Assembly: GCA_913041665.1 (NCBI GenBank)
Contig: CAJWKT010000004.1
Coordinates: forward strand, 1-47,137
DNA from: an uncultured Gammaproteobacteria bacterium
GTDB lineage: Bacteria; Pseudomonadota; Gammaproteobacteria; Steroidobacterales; Rariloculaceae
Length of the DNA stretch: 47,137 bases
Direction of reading: 5' to 3'
Part shown: in pieces, positions 42,358 to 47,137 of the stretch
How positions within the stretch are numbered: the first letter of the stretch is position 1
How the letters are laid out: the number at the start of each line of letters is the position of its first letter
The notes under the pieces: generated by a model
Told to the model about the DNA's origin: nothing
The model's input: only the letters and a program-made list of their open reading frames with translations
Databases searched by the model: none
Translations under genes and position numbers: made by a program

Positions 42358-43878
42358 CTAACGCCCCAAGGACGGCACCCGATGAGACCCAAGGGCAATG
42401 CAGATGTTCTTCGTTTCCATATAAAAGTCGAAACTGTAATCTCCACCATCACGACCAATTCCACTAGCCTTCATTCCCCCAAAAGGTGATGATAGATGAC
42501 GATTATTTTCAGAATTGACCCACACCATACCTATCTCGAGACCCTGAGCTACCCGGTTTGCCCGGCCAACATCATTTGTCCACACATAGCCGGCTAAGCC
42601 ATATTGGGTGCCGTTTGCAATCTCCAATGCCTCTGCTTCGTCATCGAAGGGAATCGCTGTCAGCACTGGGCCGAAAATCTCCTCTTGCGCGACTCGCATG
42701 TCATTATGCGCTCCGGCTAACAAAGTCGGTCTTACATAGTTGCCACCCAAATCAGCCAATGCTCCACCCACACGAATGTCCACACCCTCCTCGCGCGCTA
42801 TATCAAAATAACTCATAACCTTCTCAACGTGATGGGGGTGAATCAGGGGCCCAACCTCAGTATCAGGATCCAGAGGATGTCCGATTTGCATGGCCCCCAT
42901 ACGCGTTCCAACCTGCTCGACAAACTCCTCGTAAATACCACGCTGAACCAACAGACGACTGGATGACGTACAACGTTCACCATTCAAGCTGCAGATCATA
43001 AATACCACGGCATCCAATGCACGATCAAGATCTGCGTCATCGAACACAATGACTGGATTCTTACCGCCCAGCTCAAAATGAACGCGCTTCAGTGTCGGAG
43101 AACCTTGCGCCATTATCCTACTTCCTGTACCAGACTCGCCGACAAAGACAGCGGCCTTGATGGCTTCATGCTCAGTCATAGCCTTTCCAACGCTCTCTCC
43201 CGCTCCCTGCACTGTGTTGAGTACACCTGAAGGCAAACCTACTTGGGCGCAGATATCTGCAAGCAACCACGCGGTAAGGGGACTCCATTTGGCTGGTTTA
43301 TGTACTACAGTACAACCCGCAGCAAGCGCTGGAGCAATTTTCCAAGTTGAAAGCATAAAGGGCGTATTCCAAGGCGTAATGGCACAGATAGGGCCGATTG
43401 GTTGTCGTAATGTGTAATTAATGTGCTCCGCAGCCGGTAGCGATAGGCCATCACGAGCATTTGGGGCTCGGTCGGCAAAGAAACGGAAATTCTCCGCGCC
43501 TCGCTTAGCAGCGGCCGCCATAAAGCGGACCGGTTGTCCGGTGTCCATTGATTCCACAAACGCAATCTCCTCGGCCCGAGCTTCAATGGCATCAGCAACA
43601 TCGTGTAAAAGTGCCTGGCGTTTGTTCCCAGGCAGGTCGCGCCAAGCCGGAAAAGCAGCTTGGGCAGCCTGGGCAGCGATATCGACTTCACCCGCCCCTC
43701 CAGCTGCAACCTTACCCAAGAGACTATTATCCACCGGAGTATGATTTTCGAACGTCTCGCTCGACGTACCCTGATTATTATCTCCATTGATGAAATGTCC
43801 AAGGGTGCTACTGGAAAAACGGGCCAGATAGCTGCTTGCCTTTTCTTGATTAATAGCCGCCTGTTTACTCATGCCCAT
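42358..43878 (-). CDS. hpaE: 5-carboxymethyl-2-hydroxymuconate semialdehyde dehydrogenase (HpaE-like)
   Basis: This 506-residue NAD-dependent aldehyde dehydrogenase oxidises the ring-opened semialdehyde of homoprotocatechuate to 5-carboxymethyl-2-hydroxymuconate. Motifs are 'ITPWNTPFMLSTWKIAPALAAG' (~167-188), 'VVHKPAKWSP', the glycine motif 'FVGESGTG' (245-252), Glu269 in 'FELGGKNP' and the catalytic Cys303 in 'NGERCTSSSR'. 'MDTGQPVRFM' and 'SENNRHLSSPFGGMKASGIGRDGG' are typical of HpaE rather than generic ALDHs. AGGA lies 8 bases before the ATG (43878). It sits between the LigA-like and HpaF-like genes with tiny gaps, supporting a single transcript. Confidence 0.85.
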   Translation of the reverse strand: MGMSKQAAINQEKASSYLARFSSSTLGHFINGDNNQGTSSETFENHTPVDNSLLGKVAAGGAGEVDIAAQAAQAAFPAWRDLPGNKRQALLHDVADAIEARAEEIAFVESMDTGQPVRFMAAAAKRGAENFRFFADRAPNARDGLSLPAAEHINYTLRQPIGPICAITPWNTPFMLSTWKIAPALAAGCTVVHKPAKWSPLTAWLLADICAQVGLPSGVLNTVQGAGESVGKAMTEHEAIKAAVFVGESGTGSRIMAQGSPTLKRVHFELGGKNPVIVFDDADLDRALDAVVFMICSLNGERCTSSSRLLVQRGIYEEFVEQVGTRMGAMQIGHPLDPDTEVGPLIHPHHVEKVMSYFDIAREEGVDIRVGGALADLGGNYVRPTLLAGAHNDMRVAQEEIFGPVLTAIPFDDEAEALEIANGTQYGLAGYVWTNDVGRANRVAQGLEIGMVWVNSENNRHLSSPFGGMKASGIGRDGGDYSFDFYMETKNICIALGSHRVPSLGR

Positions 43879-43881
43879 GTA

Positions 43882-44289
43882 TTACGTCCTATGGTTTGCC
43901 TTGTTTCTCGTTTTCACATACTCGTGTAGATTGTTCTTCTTGAAATTGAGCTCCGGGTGAAACTCCCTGATATTAAAAGATATGCCCAAGGGTATCCGCT
44001 CATAAAGGGGATTAAGATGCTGACAGATCACTTGGAAAAGTTCTTCTCCCGCCCGCTTTAATACATTCAGCTCCCGTCCATGTCCAACCATGGCCGTGAC
44101 ATGCACGAACCCATTGTCCACCTCACAATCTGCAATACGATAATGGTCACGACGCTCTGCACGCGTTCTTAGTCCACCAAGGGGGAAAACACCAGATGCT
44201 AGGGCAGCTGCATGCAACTTATCCAAAAGTCCTGCCAACTCCATTTGATCCTCAATGTTTGCAGAATATTCTACTATCAGGTGGGGCAC
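43882..44289 (-). CDS. hpaF: 5-carboxymethyl-2-hydroxymuconate delta-isomerase (HpaF-like)
   Basis: This 135-residue protein has the tautomerase-superfamily fold of CHM isomerase (PF02962): 'MPHLIVEYSANI', whose Pro after the initiator Met is the likely catalytic base, 'GVFPLGGLRTRAERRDHYRIAD' and 'NGFVHVTAMVGHGR'. It converts 5-carboxymethyl-2-hydroxymuconate to the 2-oxo isomer, the step after HpaE. The start is GTG, with AAAGG 9 bases upstream. It is the first gene of the minus-strand run hpaF-hpaE-ligA-ligB and lies back to back with the DapA-like gene, so a shared divergent promoter lies between 44290 and 44400. Confidence 0.88.
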   Translation of the reverse strand: MPHLIVEYSANIEDQMELAGLLDKLHAAALASGVFPLGGLRTRAERRDHYRIADCEVDNGFVHVTAMVGHGRELNVLKRAGEELFQVICQHLNPLYERIPLGISFNIREFHPELNFKKNNLHEYVKTRNKANHRT

Positions 44290-44400
44290 GGAAGGCTACC
44301 TTTCATTGCCAGAAAATCCCTATAAAGTTAACAGGATCAATTGTTTTCGTTAGACTGTCAATTACCAACCAATATGATCCAACATAATGGCAGGCCATCA

Positions 44401-45324
44401 ATGACCAACTCTCTAGAAAGACTAAAGGGATCCTTCCCGCCAATCATTACCCCTTTTAAGGATGGGGGGGTGGACTACGAAGCATACGGAAGTCTTCTGG
44501 AGTTCCAAATTGAAAAGGGCTCTCACGGTATCGTTGTGAATGGCACAACCGCGGAACCTTCGACACTCACCGTAGACGAGCGAAATCGGTTAGTTTCCTT
44601 AGCCATTGAGGTAGTATCAGGCCGAATACCGGTAGTTGCCGCCACGGGCTCCCAATCTCTGGCAGAAACCCGTATCTTGACCCAGCATGCAGTCAAAGCC
44701 GGTGCAGATGCGCTGCTGGTTGTAACACCCTATTACATCCGGCCACCGCAAAACGGGCTGGTCGACTATTATCTGGAACTCGCTGCTAGTCATGAGACAC
44801 CCTGGATGATCTATCACATCCCAGGAAGAACCGCTGTCAGCGTAACACTGGAAAGTCTCAAAGAAATCAATGATCGCTCCAAGTCATTTATTGGAATGAA
44901 ACATGCGGTTAACGATTTGGGTTTTGTCTCCAGTTGCCTCAAGGTATTTGGGGAAGATTTCAAAATATTTGTTGGATTGGAAGAACTGAGTTTCCCAATG
45001 ATGGCAGTGGGGGCCTGCGGACTCATGAATGCCGTGAGTAACCTGATACCACAACCGTTGGCTGAAATGTGTGAGGCAGTCTGGATAGGAGATATTCAGC
45101 GTGCCCGCAAACTGCATCATCAGCTTTTAGAACTCAATCAGGCCGTTTTTTACGAAACTAACCCTATTCCAATGAAGTATATGATGAAGAAGCTCGGCAT
45201 CATTCCTAGAAATGAGCACCGGCTGCCCATGGTATCCGCTTCAGCCGATCTGGCTGAACGTTTGGATGGTGTTCTGGAGCGTGCAGACCTTGTTGGGGCA
45301 ACTAAGCTGTCATGCGCTTCCTAA
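44401..45324 (+). CDS. Dihydrodipicolinate synthase (DapA) family lyase/aldolase
   Basis: This 307-residue class I lyase is of the DapA family, whose members use a lysine Schiff base to make or cleave pyruvate aldols. It shows 'GTTAEPSTLT' (48-57; classic DapA has GTTGE), 'VTPYYIRPP', Tyr138 in 'MIYHIPGRT' and the Schiff-base Lys167 in 'GMKHAVND'. The Gly-to-Ala change and context argue against a lysine-pathway enzyme. Next to HpaF/HpaE/HpaG-like genes it probably cleaves the pathway's last intermediate, 2,4-dihydroxyhept-2-enedioate, into pyruvate and succinic semialdehyde, replacing the usual class II HpaI. I start at the ATG at 44401; an in-frame start at 44341 adds 20 residues. Confidence 0.82.
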   Translation: MTNSLERLKGSFPPIITPFKDGGVDYEAYGSLLEFQIEKGSHGIVVNGTTAEPSTLTVDERNRLVSLAIEVVSGRIPVVAATGSQSLAETRILTQHAVKAGADALLVVTPYYIRPPQNGLVDYYLELAASHETPWMIYHIPGRTAVSVTLESLKEINDRSKSFIGMKHAVNDLGFVSSCLKVFGEDFKIFVGLEELSFPMMAVGACGLMNAVSNLIPQPLAEMCEAVWIGDIQRARKLHHQLLELNQAVFYETNPIPMKYMMKKLGIIPRNEHRLPMVSASADLAERLDGVLERADLVGATKLSCAS

Positions 45325-46175
45325 GTTTTAATTTAAATTCACACGAAAGCTTTGGAATCGTCCAGGGTGGCGGTGTTGTCGACCTAGGTCGACGGATGGG
45401 AAAAGAAAATCCTACACTACGACACGTTCTTGCAACAGGTTCATTTGAGCGCGCCAAGGAAATGGCATCAAACCTAGAACCTGACGTAGACCTAGAACAG
45501 ATTCGATTTCTGCCCACCATCCCCAATCCGGAAAAAATTATTTGTATTGGTGTCAATTATGGAAACAGAGACGCAGAATATAAAGATGACACTAAAACTG
45601 CGAACTATCCCAGCGTCTTCATGCGCACTCGTGAAACTCTTGTGGGACACAAAGAACCCATAGTTCGGCCCCCAGAATCAGAACAACTCGACTATGAAGG
45701 TGAGATTGTGCTCGTGATCGGAAAAGAAGGGCGACGCATTGCTGAAGAACATGCGTGGGACTATATAGCGGGCCTGACACTTATGAACGAAGGCTCTGTT
45801 CGCGACTGGTTACGTCATGCCAAATTCAATGTCACTCAAGGAAAAAATTTCGAGCGTTCTGGCGGATTAGGTCCGTGGATGGTTACCTCAGATGAGTGCG
45901 ATCCAAAAGCCAAATTGCATCTCAAAACGCATGTCAACGGCGAACTAAGACAAGACGATACGACTGCGAATTTAATTTATGACTTTCCCTATCTAATTCG
46001 GTATTTATCTACATTCATGCGACTCAAGCCGGGTGATATTATTGCTACCGGGACCCCTACCGGAGCGGGTGCTCGATTTGACCCGCCTAAATATTTAAGG
46101 CATGGCGATGAGGTCAAAGTTTCGGTGCCTGAAATTGGCCAGCTAGTCAACCGGGTAGAGGAAGAAAAAATCTAA
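45312..46175 (+). CDS. Fumarylacetoacetate hydrolase family enzyme (HpaG-like isomerase/decarboxylase)
   Basis: This 287-residue protein has an N-terminal domain (~1-68) and an FAH catalytic domain with 'IICIGVNYGNRDAEY' (~76-90), the metal-binding 'DYEGEIVLVIG' (the two Glu and a later Asp coordinate Mg) and 'GDIIATGTPTGAGA' near the C-terminus. FAH-family HpaG decarboxylates 5-oxopent-3-ene-1,2,5-tricarboxylate and isomerises the product, the step after HpaF. Single-domain HpaG-like proteins exist, whereas E. coli HpaG is a two-copy fusion of ~430 residues. It overlaps the DapA-like gene by 13 bases. Acylpyruvase activity is an alternative. Confidence 0.83.
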   Translation: MRFLSFNLNSHESFGIVQGGGVVDLGRRMGKENPTLRHVLATGSFERAKEMASNLEPDVDLEQIRFLPTIPNPEKIICIGVNYGNRDAEYKDDTKTANYPSVFMRTRETLVGHKEPIVRPPESEQLDYEGEIVLVIGKEGRRIAEEHAWDYIAGLTLMNEGSVRDWLRHAKFNVTQGKNFERSGGLGPWMVTSDECDPKAKLHLKTHVNGELRQDDTTANLIYDFPYLIRYLSTFMRLKPGDIIATGTPTGAGARFDPPKYLRHGDEVKVSVPEIGQLVNRVEEEKI

Positions 46176-46199
46176 AATACTCCGCAGAATGGAGTTCTT

Positions 46200-46883
46200 G
46201 TGCATCTAATTGTTCTCACCTTATTTATTCTAGCCTTGGTACTGGGACCAGGGCTTTGGGTAAAGGCCGTCATGGCACGCTACAACCACCCGGCAGATCG
46301 CTACCCCAAAACCGGAGGAGAGCTAGCCCGGGAGCTTTTAGACTATCTGGGACTAAAACATATTGTGGCTGAAACTGCAGAGAGCGGCGATCATTATGAC
46401 CCTATAAAGAAAGCAGTCCGTCTTACGCCTGCAAATTTTGAGGGACGCTCATTAACTGCAGTTACGGTAGCGGCCCACGAAGTCGGACATGCGCTTCAGG
46501 ATGCCCGTGGCTTTCGGCCGCTGAAATGGAGAACAAGACTAGTGAAATGGGTGGGGCCCATCGAGAAAATTGGCGCAGGCCTTCTCATGGCGGCTCCCTT
46601 TACAGCTGCCATGACTAGAGTGCCCTTTCTTGGTCTTTTAGCATTGCTAGGTGGATTACTAACACTTAGCTCTTCCACAGTTGTTCATTTTCTAACTCTG
46701 CCAACGGAGTTCGATGCTAGTTTCGCCCGGGCACTTCCGTTGTTAGCTGACCGGCGTATTTTAAAACCGGGCGATAGCCCTAAAGCCCGTCGCCTGTTGC
46801 TTGCAGCGGCTTTAACTTATGTCTCGGGATCACTAATGAGTTTAGTCAACATCGCACGCTGGTGGGCAATTTTGAGGCGTTGA
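46200..46883 (+). CDS. Membrane-bound zinc metallopeptidase (YugP-like)
   Basis: This 227-residue membrane protein belongs to the Zn_peptidase_2 (PF04298, YugP) family. It has an N-terminal helix (~2-21), the zinc motif 'HEVGHALQD' (His93, Glu94, His97), two central hydrophobic helices (~128-165), the 'LPTEFDASFARAL' segment that probably supplies the third ligand, and a final helix. Family members are of unknown substrate but resemble HtpX-like membrane proteases. The start is GTG, with GGAG 5 bases upstream. It follows the HpaG-like gene by 24 bases but has no evident role in aromatic catabolism. Confidence 0.87.
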   Translation: MHLIVLTLFILALVLGPGLWVKAVMARYNHPADRYPKTGGELARELLDYLGLKHIVAETAESGDHYDPIKKAVRLTPANFEGRSLTAVTVAAHEVGHALQDARGFRPLKWRTRLVKWVGPIEKIGAGLLMAAPFTAAMTRVPFLGLLALLGGLLTLSSSTVVHFLTLPTEFDASFARALPLLADRRILKPGDSPKARRLLLAAALTYVSGSLMSLVNIARWWAILRR

Positions 46884-47029
46884 AGCTATAGAGGTTTTGC
46901 CTATCACTCCGAGGCCAAATAGATATAAGGATTATAATGAACGTGCATTGTGCGTTAAAGGAGCACCAAAGCGCTGGGAAAGGCAACGGTCAACGAGGAC
47001 ATTCGTGAAAAAATGACCTTGGGCATTGT

Positions 47030-47137
47030 TTATCTTTGTTTGGCATAGACTGAAATGGCGATAACCAAAAACAATAAAGCCACAAACCCAACCACCCATA
47101 AGCCAGTACCCGCTAACGGGCACGGTAGTACGGGCGT
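47030..47137 (-). CDS. C-terminal end of a membrane protein (partial, 5' part outside window)
   Basis: From the right edge a minus-strand frame reads through 35 codons to TAA at 47030-47032. The peptide ends with one strongly hydrophobic helix ('LWVVGFVALLFLVIAISVY') and a basic tail 'AKQR', a classic end of an inner-membrane transporter or sensor. A different frame over the same stretch is open further to the left, but its product lacks this pattern. The family cannot be named from so little. Confidence 0.5.
   Translation of the reverse strand, partial: TPVLPCPLAGTGLWVVGFVALLFLVIAISVYAKQR

Noticed and set aside
44401-45324. Lysine-pathway dihydrodipicolinate synthase (dapA)
   Set aside because: The GTTGE motif is changed to GTTAE and the gene is embedded with homoprotocatechuate-type enzymes, so a catabolic lyase is more likely.
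46932-47123. A 63-codon minus-strand frame at the right edge
   Set aside because: A different frame over 47030-47137 ends in a clean membrane helix and basic tail and is the more likely real gene end.

Overview
The window looks like chromosomal DNA of a Gram-negative, probably gammaproteobacterial and perhaps marine, heterotroph. The lipid A/KDO genes show an outer membrane, RimO is of the enterobacterial type, and gene density, moderate base composition and frequent GTG/TTG starts are uniform almost throughout. No rRNA, tRNA, insertion sequence, prophage or CRISPR array was seen. The genus cannot be fixed from the sequence.

Layout. 1-5.3 kb: the end of a repeat-bearing lipoprotein gene, a secreted DUF4399 protein, a fungal/alphaproteobacterial-type cysteine synthase, and a minus-strand run of two trans-sulfuration PLP enzymes with a MOSC protein between them. 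5.3-8.7 kb: a GFA-type zinc protein, a RidA-family protein, a class III aminotransferase and an EamA exporter. 8.7-9.3 kb: an AT-rich island holding a start-less gene remnant and a tiny membrane protein. 9.3-13.2 kb: a secreted esterase, an eight-haem cytochrome/HEAT/TPR lipoprotein and a TetR regulator with a candidate operator. 13.3-17.0 kb: a compact S-adenosylmethionine cycle operon (metK, adenosine kinase, ahcY), divergent from trxB. 18.0-22.3 kb: a MacAB-like export system (adaptor, separate ATPase, two permeases).

22.3-27.0 kb is the most notable part, a minus-strand KDO operon: waaA copy 2, kdsA, an aldolase-CBS fusion, waaA copy 1. The fusion joins a fructose-6-phosphate-aldolase/transaldolase domain to the CBS pair normally found on the C-terminus of KdsD, the arabinose-5-phosphate isomerase that feeds KdsA. 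The SIS isomerase domain of KdsD is absent. I infer an alternative, possibly undescribed, source or control point for arabinose 5-phosphate. WaaA copy 1 also appears to start at a CTG codon behind a strong ribosome binding site.

27.0-41.1 kb: a lipoprotein with a methyltransferase fold, PhzF-like and MaoC-like enzymes, RimO, a DUF1015 protein, a double-length (tandem) UvrA of 1859 residues, a YqgE/AlgH protein with an apparent signal peptide, a small HExxH protein, an ACMSD-type amidohydrolase and a Bcr/CflA exporter. 41.2-46.2 kb: a divergent homoprotocatechuate (hpa)-like meta-cleavage cluster (LigA + LigB dioxygenase, HpaE, HpaF, a DapA-type lyase, an FAH-family HpaG-like enzyme). 46.2 kb to the end: a membrane zinc peptidase and the C-terminal end of a membrane protein entering from the right edge.
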